64,000 nt of DNA from Planctomycetota bacterium (lineage in GTDB: Bacteria; Planctomycetota; UBA1135; GCA-002686595), in the NCBI GenBank assembly GCA_002683825.1, contig NYUD01000086.1, positions 1 through 64,000 on the forward strand. Direction: 5' to 3'. The position numbers and the translations under genes were made by a program. Positions 1 to 7,692 of the stretch are shown here, one piece after another. Numbering within the stretch: position 1 is the stretch's first letter; every line of letters starts with the position of its first letter. The notes under the pieces were generated by a model. The model was not told where the DNA came from. It did no database searches and saw only the letters and a list, made by a program, of their open reading frames with translations.

Positions 1-92
1 CACCGCCGCTGGCTGCACCGCCGCTGGCTGCACCGCCGCTGGCTGCACCGCCGCTGGCTGCACCGCCGCCGGCAGCACCGCCGCTGGCTGCA
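1..92 (+). repeat. 15-bp tandem repeat encoding PPLAA units
   Basis: Six consecutive 15-bp units (ccgccgctggctgca) start at position 3, and two further bases at the edge imply the array continues leftwards. The fifth unit (63-77) is diverged and encodes PPPAA. The array is in frame inside the partial coding sequence, so copy-number changes would lengthen or shorten a proline-rich linker without breaking the frame. Confidence 0.9.
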
Positions 93-545
93 CCGGGCCC
101 CCTGGAGCCTACACCTGCGTTGCGGGCTCCGATTCCGATGACCGCTCCGGACGCAGGGGTTCCGACTCAACCGGTAGCCGGTACGGCGGCTCCGATCCCG
201 ACGGCTGCGGGTGAGGTGGGCGCCCCCCGGGCTCCCGTACCCCAGGGGGGGCTGAATCCTGCCCTCTCGACAGGGTCGGCGCAGACGCCCCTCGCGCCTG
301 CGGCCCCGCAGACGGAGCAGGCGCCAGGCACACAACACGCCCCGGCGCGCCGTTCTATTTCCGGCGGTGGCGCCGTTCAAACGGGCAGCCAGAGCGATCA
401 AAGGCGTAGGGCAACCCGCACCGTCCAGCCGCTACGTACGAGACCCAAGAAGTTCAGCAAGGGCGGACTCTTGACCGCCCTATTCGTCATTGTCGGCGTC
501 GCGCTTGGCGCCGTTCTGGCCTGGTTCGCAATGTCCATTCTCTAG
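1..545 (+). CDS. Pro/Ala-rich repeat protein with C-terminal membrane anchor (5' partial)
   Basis: The frame is open from the left window edge, so the N-terminus is missing. It begins with repeated Pro-Pro-Leu-Ala-Ala pentapeptides, continues as a low-complexity Pro/Ala/Gln/Thr-rich linker of about 130 residues, becomes Arg/Lys-rich, and ends in one strongly hydrophobic segment of about 22 residues (LFVIVGVALGAVLAWFAMSI) just before the stop. This layout suggests a cytoplasmic or periplasmic head, now outside the window, tethered to the membrane by a C-terminal helix. The stop is 12 bp before the Roadblock gene, so the two are probably co-transcribed. The function cannot be assigned from what is visible. 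Confidence 0.7.
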   Translation, partial: PPLAAPPLAAPPLAAPPLAAPPPAAPPLAAPGPLEPTPALRAPIPMTAPDAGVPTQPVAGTAAPIPTAAGEVGAPRAPVPQGGLNPALSTGSAQTPLAPAAPQTEQAPGTQHAPARRSISGGGAVQTGSQSDQRRRATRTVQPLRTRPKKFSKGGLLTALFVIVGVALGAVLAWFAMSIL

Positions 546-557
546 GAGCTACTAGCC

Positions 558-1052
558 ATGTCCCGCGACGAAAACCTCCGTAAACAACGCCTGGTCTTCT
601 ACGAAAATGACGTGCAACGTCTGAACGCAGAGATGGACACGTTCCTCGAGCTGGCCAAGGCCCGCTGTGCACTTCTCGTGGATCGTGACGGCCACCTGGT
701 GACCCGTCGCGGCGAACCGGTGCGCACTTCCGAGGACACCATCTCCGCACTGATCGCCGGCTCTTTTGCCGCCACGATGGAGATGGCCCGACTCTTGGGC
801 GAGAACGAGTTCTCGATCCTGTTCCACCAGGGGCAGAGAGACTCGATCCAGCTACAGATGATCGGTGATCGGACCCTGATGGCGGTTCTTTTTGACGGCC
901 GAACGAACCTGGGAATGGTCCGATTCTACGCCCAAGAGGCTGCCAATCGAATCCAGAGCATCTTGACCGAGGTCCTGAGCGAGAACCGCTCGGCGGATCT
1001 GGGAAACGACTTCGGGAGCGATGCCTCGGATGCGCTCGATCGTCTCTTCTAG
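558..1052 (+). CDS. Roadblock/LC7-domain protein (MglB-like)
   Basis: This is a 164-aa soluble protein. Residues about 20-125 fit the Roadblock/LC7 fold: a helix (AEMDTFLELAKARCALLVDR), the turn DGHLVTRRGE, then a helix and strand pair ending in VRFYAQEAANRIQSIL. Proteins of this family act as regulators or GTPase-activating partners of small Ras-like GTPases such as MglA, or as scaffold dimers. No GTPase gene is visible here, but the cut-off region to the left could hold one. The C-terminal 30 residues are acidic. The gene starts with ATG 12 bp after the upstream membrane protein. The family call is solid; the partner is unknown. Confidence 0.8.
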   Translation: MSRDENLRKQRLVFYENDVQRLNAEMDTFLELAKARCALLVDRDGHLVTRRGEPVRTSEDTISALIAGSFAATMEMARLLGENEFSILFHQGQRDSIQLQMIGDRTLMAVLFDGRTNLGMVRFYAQEAANRIQSILTEVLSENRSADLGNDFGSDASDALDRLF

Positions 1053-1072
1053 CGACCGACCCCATACCGCAG

Positions 1073-1093
1073 GGTGAAGAAGACCTTCTCACC
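1073..1093 (+). terminator. Possible terminator after the Roadblock gene
   Basis: An imperfect hairpin (GGTGAAGAA / TTCTCACC with one bulged A, loop GACC) lies 20 bp after the Roadblock stop and is followed by gtcttt. The T-tract is weak, so this is tentative. Confidence 0.35.
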
Positions 1094-1275
1094 GTCTTTG
1101 GCGCCACCTCAGCCTTTTTCCAGAAGTGCTTCCGCATTGCGAATTGCGCAAAGTTTTTTAATTTCGTTGGAAAGCTTCCCGAGAAGTCGACCGAAGGTGT
1201 CGCATGATGTCGTGGTGAGGGCGCCACGTGGTGCCCCTGTGTTAGGGACCCAAAAGTCCAAGGAGACTGCTCTCA

Positions 1276-1428
1276 ATGGCTAAGAGAAAAAAGAAGGCCG
1301 CCAAACGTAAGGCCACTAAACGTAAGGCCACCAAACGGAAGGCCACAAAGCGTAAGGCCACAAAGCGTAAGGCAACGAAGCGCAAGGCTGGCAAGAAGAA
1401 AGCCACCAAGCGCCGCAAGAAGGCCTAG
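1276..1428 (+). CDS. Short Lys/Arg-rich histone H1-like protein (KRKAT repeats)
   Basis: This 50-residue gene has a good ribosome binding site (AAGGAG at 1260-1265, 10 bp before ATG). The product is about 60% Lys plus Arg with almost no acidic residues. Five exact KRKAT pentapeptides are followed by KRKAG, KKKAT and KRRKKA. This composition matches the basic tails of histone H1 and bacterial Hc1/Hc2-like proteins, which bind DNA by charge and compact the nucleoid. It has no globular domain. HU is encoded immediately downstream after a terminator. Synonymous codons vary between repeat units (cgt/cgg/cgc, act/acc/aca), which argues for selection on the protein sequence rather than a recent slippage array. 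Confidence 0.85.
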   Translation: MAKRKKKAAKRKATKRKATKRKATKRKATKRKATKRKAGKKKATKRRKKA

Positions 1429-1442
1429 TCAGACTGAAACAG

Positions 1443-1480
1443 GGCCTGATTCCTTCAAACGGGGATCAGGTCCTTCTTTC
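1443..1480 (+). terminator. Rho-independent terminator after the histone-like gene
   Basis: The inverted repeat GGCCTGATTCC / GGATCAGGTCC (with G-U pairs) is separated by a loop at 1454-1462 and followed by the pyrimidine-rich run ttctttc. It lies 15 bp after the stop of the 50-aa histone-like gene. Confidence 0.6.
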
Positions 1481-1482
1481 TG

Positions 1483-1503
1483 CTCTCTCTCTCTCTCTCT
1501 CTC
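1483..1503 (+). repeat. (CT)10 dinucleotide tract upstream of HU
   Basis: About ten uninterrupted CT dinucleotides lie 30 bp before the HU start codon, in the likely 5' leader or core promoter. Such tracts are slippage-prone and could alter spacing, but no function is demonstrated. Confidence 0.8.
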
Positions 1504-1532
1504 CGTACGTTCTCCCCTTTATCTCGACTAAA

Positions 1533-1802
1533 GTGAACAAGAGCGACCTCATCACTCAGATCGCCCAGGAGATGCATACCTCGAAGCTCGCTGCGACCCG
1601 GCTGCTCGATACCGTGTTGGGCAACATCCGCAGGGGGCTGCAGGAAGAAGGAACGGTGACCATCACCGGATTCGGAACCTTCGAGGTCAAGGTCCGCAAG
1701 CCGCGCATCGGTCGCAACCCCCATACGGGGGAGCCGATCGAGATCAAAGCTGGCAAGCGGGTCGGCTTCAGGGTAGGCAAGGGACTAAAACAGCTCTGTT
1801 AG
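1533..1802 (+). CDS. HU/IHF-family DNA-binding protein
   Basis: The 89-aa protein has the full HU fold. An N-terminal helical dimerisation part (NKSDLITQIAQEMHTSKLAA) is followed by the signature GFGTFEV, then the beta-arm with the PRIGRNPHTGEPI tip that inserts into the minor groove, and a basic C-terminus. HU dimers bend DNA and organise the nucleoid. The start is GTG at 1533; the clear HU N-terminus begins there and no in-frame ATG lies upstream. It sits next to the Lys-rich histone-like gene, so two architectural DNA-binding proteins are neighbours. The sequence does not separate HU-alpha, HU-beta and IHF. Confidence 0.93.
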   Translation: MNKSDLITQIAQEMHTSKLAATRLLDTVLGNIRRGLQEEGTVTITGFGTFEVKVRKPRIGRNPHTGEPIEIKAGKRVGFRVGKGLKQLC

Positions 1803-1848
1803 CCCGACGGAGTCGGCTGGGTAGGGCCTTCAGAGCCCATCTCAGCGG

Positions 1849-3561
1849 CTAGTCCATTTGGCTGCGGTTCTGTAGAGCCTGAATTTCCGCTGCGATTTCG
1901 TCGTCGGTTAGCTTCTGGAACAGAGCCTCGACGGTGCCGAGGGGCGTTCCGCCCTTGAGTGTGCGCCAGGTTTCTTTTTCAGGGATGCCGGGCCAGCCCA
2001 GATCGGACACGGCGCCTTCCTGGCCCAGCATGGACCAGAGAGTCTGGGCCTTGTGGGGCATGAAGGGGGGCATCCAGCGAGCGATCCACAGGATCCACTC
2101 GCATGCGGTGTTCAGAACGCTTGCGGCGCGGGCGGGGTCTTCCTTGCGCAGGGCCCACGGGGCGTGCCGGTCGATGAACACGTTGGCACACGCGGCGTTG
2201 GCCACGAGTTCCTCGCAGGCGCGCCGGAAGCGGTAGCCCCGTATCGACTGCGCCGGGTCAGCCAGGGTGCCGCATTCGGTCAGGATCGACCGGTCCAGCT
2301 CGGCCCGATGGGCTCCGTTCAGGGGCGGGATCTTGCCGTCCCAGTGTTTGGCTGCGAAGCGCAGGACGCGCGTCACGAGGTTGCCGATCGTGTCGGCCAG
2401 AGAAGCGTTGACGCAGCGTTGGTAGTCTTCCCAGCGCCACTCGGCGTCGGAGGTTTCGGGCATGTTCGACAGCAGGTAGAAGCGCGTGGCCTCCATGTCG
2501 TACTTGCCGAAGAACTCGTCGAGCGGAATCGTCCAGTGCTCCGAGGTGCTGAATTTGCGACCCTGGAGGTTCAGAAATTCGTTGGCCGGGATCGTATCGG
2601 GTAGGACAAAGCCCTGTTTCTGGCCCCACAGCATCGACGGGAAGATCAGGCAATGGAAGGGGATGTTGTCCTTGCCTATGAAGTGCACCAGACGGGTGTC
2701 ATCGCTGCACCAGTACCGTTTCCAGGCCTCGGGGTCGTTCGTCTTGTCGGCCCACTCCCGTGAGAAGCTGAGGTATCCGATGGGGGCGTCGAACCACACG
2801 TAGAGAACCTTGCCCTCTTCACCGTGGGCCAGGTCTTCGGGAACGGGAACGCCCCAGTCGAGATCCCGGGTGATCGGCCGCGGCTTCAAGTCGGCGAGCT
2901 GGGCCCGCACGAATGCTTCGACATTCGGCTTCCAGCTCTTGCTCTCGAACCAGGCACCGATGTGCTCATCGCGCAGTTTCGGTAGGTCGAGATACCAGTG
3001 GGTCGTGGCCCGTCCCTCGGGCTTCGAGCCGCAGATCTTGCAGCGCGGATCCTTGAGTCGCAGGGTCTCCAGCCAGGTACCACACTTGGGGCACTCATCG
3101 CCGCGCGCGTTCTCAAAATCGCACACGTAGCAGATGCCCGAGACGAAACGGTCGGCCAGGAAGCGCTCGCACTTCGGACAATGGAACTGGTCCTGGGTCT
3201 GGCGAAGTAGGTAGCCGCCCTCGTCGAGGCGTCGGAAGAACGTCTGTGACATCTCCTCGTGATGGGGCGATATGCTCGTGCCCGACCAGACATCGAACTC
3301 GATTCCCAGGTTGTCGAAGAGCGTTCTAATTTCGTTGCGCCAGTGCTCTACATATGCGGGGTAGGACTGCCCCGCCTTCTCCGCGCCGATCGTGATGGAC
3401 GTGCCGTACTCGTCCGCACCGCAGACGTACAGGACCTCCTCTCCGAGCATTCGCAACGTCCGTACGTAGACGTCTCCCGGCAAGTAGGCTCCGACCGCGT
3501 GGCCGAAGTGGAGAGGGCCGTTGGCGTAGGGGAGGGCGCTGGTAACGAGGTGGCGAGCCAT
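1849..3561 (-). CDS. metG: Methionyl-tRNA synthetase
   Basis: This class I aminoacyl-tRNA synthetase charges tRNA-Met. The HIGH box appears as HFGH at residues 18-21 and the KMSKS loop as KFSTS at 336-340. Between them are two zinc-knuckle pairs (Cys128/131/144/147 and Cys157/160/174/177), typical of the MetG1 subtype with two knuckles. At 570 residues it has the catalytic core and anticodon-binding helical domain but lacks the C-terminal Arc1p-like tRNA-binding extension of longer MetG proteins. It lies 33 bp downstream of the EI24-type membrane protein on the same strand, so the two are probably one transcript. The ATG at 3561 gives the family's expected N-terminus. Confidence 0.96.
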   Translation of the reverse strand: MARHLVTSALPYANGPLHFGHAVGAYLPGDVYVRTLRMLGEEVLYVCGADEYGTSITIGAEKAGQSYPAYVEHWRNEIRTLFDNLGIEFDVWSGTSISPHHEEMSQTFFRRLDEGGYLLRQTQDQFHCPKCERFLADRFVSGICYVCDFENARGDECPKCGTWLETLRLKDPRCKICGSKPEGRATTHWYLDLPKLRDEHIGAWFESKSWKPNVEAFVRAQLADLKPRPITRDLDWGVPVPEDLAHGEEGKVLYVWFDAPIGYLSFSREWADKTNDPEAWKRYWCSDDTRLVHFIGKDNIPFHCLIFPSMLWGQKQGFVLPDTIPANEFLNLQGRKFSTSEHWTIPLDEFFGKYDMEATRFYLLSNMPETSDAEWRWEDYQRCVNASLADTIGNLVTRVLRFAAKHWDGKIPPLNGAHRAELDRSILTECGTLADPAQSIRGYRFRRACEELVANAACANVFIDRHAPWALRKEDPARAASVLNTACEWILWIARWMPPFMPHKAQTLWSMLGQEGAVSDLGWPGIPEKETWRTLKGGTPLGTVEALFQKLTDDEIAAEIQALQNRSQMD

Positions 3562-3594
3562 GCGCGGGCATCCTATCGACTGTTCCGTTTCTTT

Positions 3595-4791
3595 TCAGGT
3601 CGACAGCTCGCTTTTGTCCAGCCGGCACAGCAACCACAGACCGCCGATCGAAGCTCCGGGGACCATGAAGATCGGCCCGAAAATGGGGATGGCGAGCAAG
3701 GCCCCTCCCACGATCCCAAACGTTACCAAGGCGGGCAGGTTGCGCAGGATGAAGCGCATGCGCATGCCCAGCGGCCACCCCCGGCGCTCCATCGGAATGT
3801 CAAGCAGGCCGATCGCCGTTGCGAAGCCACAGACGAAGGCGAACATGAAATAGCCCAGCATGGGGACGAAGTACAGCGGTAGCGCGAACAGCAAGAGAAC
3901 CCCGGTGATTACCGAGGCTTGCAAGCTGACCCAGGCCGCACGCCCTTCGATGCGTGCCACCCACAGGAGCCAGGAGCAGTAGCGGCGGTCGACCAGAACC
4001 GCAGCCAGGGTCGATACGCTCGCGACCGCGAGGACGCTCCAGCCGGGAATCCCATCGATGAAGAAGGCTGCTACCAGCGCCCCTAGAGTCGTCGTTCCCA
4101 CCCAGGTCGACAGGCGAACGCAGCGGTCCACGGGAATGTCCGTCGGCCGCTCGAGGCGATTGCGCGGATCCGCTCCGAACCACGTGGACTCCAGGCGGGA
4201 TTGGATCTCATCCAGGAAGGGCCCGGCCAGGGCTTCGTAGGCGATCGAAAAGCAATACCACGACACCAGCGACCCCACGAGAAACCACCCGAAGAGGCGT
4301 AGCGAACCGGACGTCAAGAGACCGATCAGCAGGTTCGCGACCCATTCGAAGCCGTCGACGATTCCGTTGAAGGAGTCCTTGAGCCAATCCCATTGGCTCG
4401 ACAGCCCCGCGAGCCAGGGCCACTCCGCTCCGACCTCGAAGGTGCCGGAGGTCCGCTCCTCGATGTAGGCATCGAGCACCCCGAAGGTCCAGACGAGAGC
4501 CAGCAACAACAAGACGGAGGTGACGATCAGGGGCGGCACGATCCAGCGCTTCAGACCCCGGGTGGCAAAGAGGTAGAAGAGCCCCCGGGGCAACGCGAAC
4601 AATCCCTCGACCACGCCGGAGAACGGTCCTCGCAGGGGTTTTCGCAGGGAAGGTTCGAGCGGGTTGCGCCCGCAGTGGGGGCAGCCCTTTCCGGTGCGCT
4701 CCGGTTTCATCGCTGCCCCCGGAGCGTGATACCCACACAGGGCGCAGGGTTCGACCTTCAAGGGTCGTTTGGGGGCCGTTCGTTCGCTCAT
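3595..4791 (-). CDS. EI24/CysZ-type integral membrane protein with N-terminal zinc ribbon
   Basis: This 398-aa protein starts with a short cytosolic zinc-ribbon-like segment (Cys16/19 and Cys37/40). At least five long hydrophobic stretches follow, the first near residues 83-105. The arrangement LxxP-rich loop, long amphipathic helices and paired membrane segments resembles the EI24 family, whose bacterial members include the sulfate transporter CysZ. No sulfur-assimilation genes are nearby, so a sulfate role is not supported. It precedes metG and is divergent from glutaryl-CoA dehydrogenase across a 139-bp gap that must hold both promoters. Confidence 0.65.
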   Translation of the reverse strand: MSERTAPKRPLKVEPCALCGYHAPGAAMKPERTGKGCPHCGRNPLEPSLRKPLRGPFSGVVEGLFALPRGLFYLFATRGLKRWIVPPLIVTSVLLLLALVWTFGVLDAYIEERTSGTFEVGAEWPWLAGLSSQWDWLKDSFNGIVDGFEWVANLLIGLLTSGSLRLFGWFLVGSLVSWYCFSIAYEALAGPFLDEIQSRLESTWFGADPRNRLERPTDIPVDRCVRLSTWVGTTTLGALVAAFFIDGIPGWSVLAVASVSTLAAVLVDRRYCSWLLWVARIEGRAAWVSLQASVITGVLLLFALPLYFVPMLGYFMFAFVCGFATAIGLLDIPMERRGWPLGMRMRFILRNLPALVTFGIVGGALLAIPIFGPIFMVPGASIGGLWLLCRLDKSELST

Positions 4792-4930
4792 TGAAGGGAG
4801 AATGGGGGGCGTGTCGAGTGGATCGGTGGCTAGAATGCCCGGCCCGTCCCCGCACCTGGTATTGGGAAAAGAACGGGTCGATCCTTCAAACGCTTCCGCA
4901 AGAAACTTCGTCCAGAGACCAACCTAGAGA

Positions 4931-6100
4931 ATGGATCCCTTCCGGCAGCTCGACTTTCTGGGGATCGAAGACGAATTCTCCGAGGAGGAGTGCATGGTGC
5001 GCGACACCGTGCGCGGGTGGGTTTCCGAGCGCTTTCTCCCGGTGGTCGCGGAGCATTTCGAGGCCGGGACCTTCCCCTCCGAGCTTGTCGGGGAGCTCGC
5101 GGAACTCGGTGTCTTCGGACCCAATTTGCCCGAGGAGTACGGTTGCGCCGGCCTCAATAACGTGGCCTATGGCCTGATCTGTCAGGAGCTCGAGCGTGGC
5201 GACTCGGGTCTGCGCTCCTTTGTTTCGGTCCAGGGCTCGCTGGTCATGTACCCGATCTTCGCCTACGGCTCGGACGAGCAGAAGAGCCACTGGTTGCCCA
5301 GGCTTGCCAGCGGCGAGACGATCGGTTGTTTCGGCCTGACCGAGCCGGATTTCGGCTCGAATCCCGGCGGCATGCTGACCCGCGCGCGCCGGGACAAGGG
5401 CGACTGGATCATCGACGGTCGCAAGATGTGGATCACCAACGGGACCAACTCGCACCTCGCCGTGGTCTGGGCGCGTGCCGATGACGCCATCCGCGGTTTT
5501 CTCGTTCCGACCGACCGCCCCGGGTTCAGCGCGCCCGAACAAAAGCGCAAGTGGAGCTTGCGGGCCTCGAACACATCTGAGCTGGTCCTCGATGGCGTTC
5601 GCGTGCCCGAAGATGCGATGCTGCCGAAGGCCAAGGGCCTCGCGGGCCCCCTCGGCTGCCTGACCCAGGCGCGCTACGGCATCGCCTGGGGAGCGGTCGG
5701 AGCCGCGATGGCCTGCCTCGACGAGGCCATCCGCTACTCGAAGGAGCGCATCGTGTTCGACAAGCCGCTTGCCGGCTTCCAGCTCCCCCAGAAAAAAATG
5801 GCCGATGTGGCCACGGATATCACCCTGGCGCAGCTCATGGCCCTGCGCGTCGGGCGAATGAAGGACAAGGGCACCCTCGAGCACCAACACGTGTCGATGG
5901 CCAAACGTAACAACGTCGACATGGCCCTGCGGGCCGCGCGCACGCTGCGCGACATTCTCGGCGCGAATGGAATCACGCTCGAGTACCACACCGGTCGACA
6001 CATGTGCAATCTTGAGTCGGTCTACACCTACGAAGGAACCCACGACATCCACACCCTGGCCATCGGACAGGCGCTGACGGGCATCGCCGCCTTCCGCTAG
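4931..6100 (+). CDS. gcdH: Glutaryl-CoA dehydrogenase
   Basis: The 389-aa protein is an FAD acyl-CoA dehydrogenase. The match to glutaryl-CoA dehydrogenase runs throughout: SVQGSLVMYPIFAYGSDEQK near residue 97, the FAD loop CFGLTEPDFGSNPGG, WITNGTNS, and the catalytic base Glu368 in YEGTHDIH. It oxidises and decarboxylates glutaryl-CoA to crotonyl-CoA, passing electrons to ETF. This step ends lysine, tryptophan and benzoyl-CoA degradation. No ETF or CoA-transferase gene lies next to it. A hydroxybenzoyl-CoA-reductase-type operon at 45-49 kb offers one possible source of glutaryl-CoA. Followed after 20 bp by a small hypothetical gene in the same direction. Confidence 0.93.
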   Translation: MDPFRQLDFLGIEDEFSEEECMVRDTVRGWVSERFLPVVAEHFEAGTFPSELVGELAELGVFGPNLPEEYGCAGLNNVAYGLICQELERGDSGLRSFVSVQGSLVMYPIFAYGSDEQKSHWLPRLASGETIGCFGLTEPDFGSNPGGMLTRARRDKGDWIIDGRKMWITNGTNSHLAVVWARADDAIRGFLVPTDRPGFSAPEQKRKWSLRASNTSELVLDGVRVPEDAMLPKAKGLAGPLGCLTQARYGIAWGAVGAAMACLDEAIRYSKERIVFDKPLAGFQLPQKKMADVATDITLAQLMALRVGRMKDKGTLEHQHVSMAKRNNVDMALRAARTLRDILGANGITLEYHTGRHMCNLESVYTYEGTHDIHTLAIGQALTGIAAFR

Positions 6101-6120
6101 CCGGATACCCCATCCAAATC

Positions 6121-6366
6121 ATGTCGAAGAAGCGCATTCCTCCCCGTTTCGTCGTCAGCGACCTGGGTTTTGCGTTTGCCGTCCACGATACCCTGGTGCG
6201 CCAGCAATACGCCTTCAAAGCGGGCGCGGACAAGGAGCACGCTTCGAACAATCGCCTGAACTCCGAACGCGTCGACATCAGTTCCACGCACGAAGAGGCG
6301 CAACGCATCGCTGACGAGCTGAACCGCCGCCACGAGGTGGGAGAGCTGGAGAACAGGGCAGGCTAG
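6121..6366 (+). CDS. Small hypothetical protein, 81 aa
   Basis: I do not recognise this protein. It is soluble and charged, begins MSKKRIPPRFVVSDLGFAFA and ends in a helix rich in Glu and Arg (HEEAQRIADELNRRHEVGEL). No signal peptide, membrane segment or cysteine motif is visible. It fits between gcdH (20 bp upstream) and the sulfatase-fold gene (3 bp downstream) on the same strand, which supports it as a real gene in one transcript. Confidence 0.6.
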   Translation: MSKKRIPPRFVVSDLGFAFAVHDTLVRQQYAFKAGADKEHASNNRLNSERVDISSTHEEAQRIADELNRRHEVGELENRAG

Positions 6367-6369
6367 TGT

Positions 6370-7683
6370 ATGCGCCCTGCTGTTGCGGCTCTTCTGGGTT
6401 TGGCGGCCGCTTGCGGTAACGCTTCCCCGACACGTTCGCCCACGCGAATCGTGCTGATCACGATCGACACCCTGCGTGCGGACGCGCTCGAGCAAATGCC
6501 CGAGACCCTGGCTTTTGCCGAGCACGCGATCCATTTCGAAGAGGCCTTTGCGGCCACGGCGACGACGCAGCCTACGCACGCGAGCCTGTTCACGGGACGT
6601 CATCCCTGGCAGCACGGTGTGACGCGCAACGGCCAGGTGCTCGCGAGGTCGCTCCCTACCGTCGCCGAGAGGTTGCGCGAACGGGGGTTCGAGACGGTCG
6701 GCATCGCCGCCTCGTTTCCCATGGAGCGCCGCTTCGGCTTCGCCCGGGGATTCGATCGCTATCACGACACGTTTCGAGAGCGTTACGTGCGCGAATGGGA
6801 GGGCGAAACCCTGGAGGGGGGAGGATTCTACTCCCTCGCCGATGACATCACGGCCCGGGCACTCGACGAATTGAAGCGGGCCGAGGGGGATCTGCAGTTC
6901 TTCTGGTTTCACTTCTTCGACCCCCACGACCCCTACGGTGATCGACTGGAGAAAGGGAGTGCACGGATCGGGATCGGAGAGCTACTTGCTGCCGCTGCGG
7001 GACAGGATCCGAGAGCCTCCGATCTCGTCGCCCGTGCGAAGGGGCTGTACGAACGCGACGTTCAGGCGCTGGATCGCTCGCTGGTACCCCTCTTCGCCGC
7101 CCTCGATCGAGATGCAGAACGCATTCCAACGCACGTATTCTTCACCGCCGATCACGGCGAGAGTTTCGGCGAATCAGGTTGCCTGGGCCACGGCAAGCGC
7201 CTCGTGCGGGAGCAAGTCGAAGTGCCGCTCTTCTATGTAGGCCCTGCCGCCCCGGGCGGTAGGGGAGGCTCGCGGCAAGACAGCTGCGGTTCGGTCGATG
7301 TCGCTGCCACGCTCCTGGCGATCGGGGGGGATCGGGGGCCGACCTCCGGGCGCGATCTCTTCGCATCGAGCGACAACCCACCCGTGGCCCTCGGCATGCG
7401 TCGTACCTTCGTCGGCAACAAGTTCGAGCTGATGCTCGACGGCAGCCGTCTGGCGATCGAGGGGGAGCGCTTCTTCTTCGCCGGCGACGGGCGTCTCTTG
7501 AGCGGCAATGCCGATCACTTGTTTCTGGAGGACGACCCCACCCGGGAGCTTTCCGGAGGCACACAGCTGGAGATCCGCGAACTCTTCCGAACGTTTCAGA
7601 GCTGTCTCGAGGGCCTCGAGACCGAGGAGCTCACCGGGCATGAGGTCCGGGAGGCGTTGCGGGCGTTGGGCTATACAGACTGA
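6370..7683 (+). CDS. Sulfatase-superfamily lipoprotein with Thr in the nucleophile position
   Basis: The 437-aa protein has a lipoprotein signal (LGLAAAC, Cys15) and the alkaline-phosphatase/sulfatase fold. Metal-binding residues appear in TIDTLRAD (Asp33, Asp38) and TADHGE. The motif that in true sulfatases reads C/S-x-P-S/T-x-R is T66-Q-P-T-H here, followed by ASLFTG. The formylglycine precursor Cys or Ser is therefore a Thr and the Arg a His. This is the pattern of the non-formylglycine branch, whose members may be phosphatases, phosphodiesterases or phosphotransferases. Activity as a sulfatase is doubtful. It probably acts in the periplasm or on a membrane surface. Confidence 0.8.
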   Translation: MRPAVAALLGLAAACGNASPTRSPTRIVLITIDTLRADALEQMPETLAFAEHAIHFEEAFAATATTQPTHASLFTGRHPWQHGVTRNGQVLARSLPTVAERLRERGFETVGIAASFPMERRFGFARGFDRYHDTFRERYVREWEGETLEGGGFYSLADDITARALDELKRAEGDLQFFWFHFFDPHDPYGDRLEKGSARIGIGELLAAAAGQDPRASDLVARAKGLYERDVQALDRSLVPLFAALDRDAERIPTHVFFTADHGESFGESGCLGHGKRLVREQVEVPLFYVGPAAPGGRGGSRQDSCGSVDVAATLLAIGGDRGPTSGRDLFASSDNPPVALGMRRTFVGNKFELMLDGSRLAIEGERFFFAGDGRLLSGNADHLFLEDDPTRELSGGTQLEIRELFRTFQSCLEGLETEELTGHEVREALRALGYTD

Positions 7684-7692
7684 AGCGCGAGC

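Noticed and set aside
1-92. CRISPR-like or structural repeat array
   Set aside because: Units are contiguous without spacers and in frame with the coding sequence, so it is a coding tandem repeat.
1804-1816. Terminator between HU and metG
   Set aside because: Only a 5-bp stem (CCGAC/GTCGG) without a T-tract is present, which is too weak to call.
4886-6052. A 388-codon open frame on the minus strand
   Set aside because: It mirrors glutaryl-CoA dehydrogenase on the other strand. The plus-strand protein has all acyl-CoA dehydrogenase motifs.
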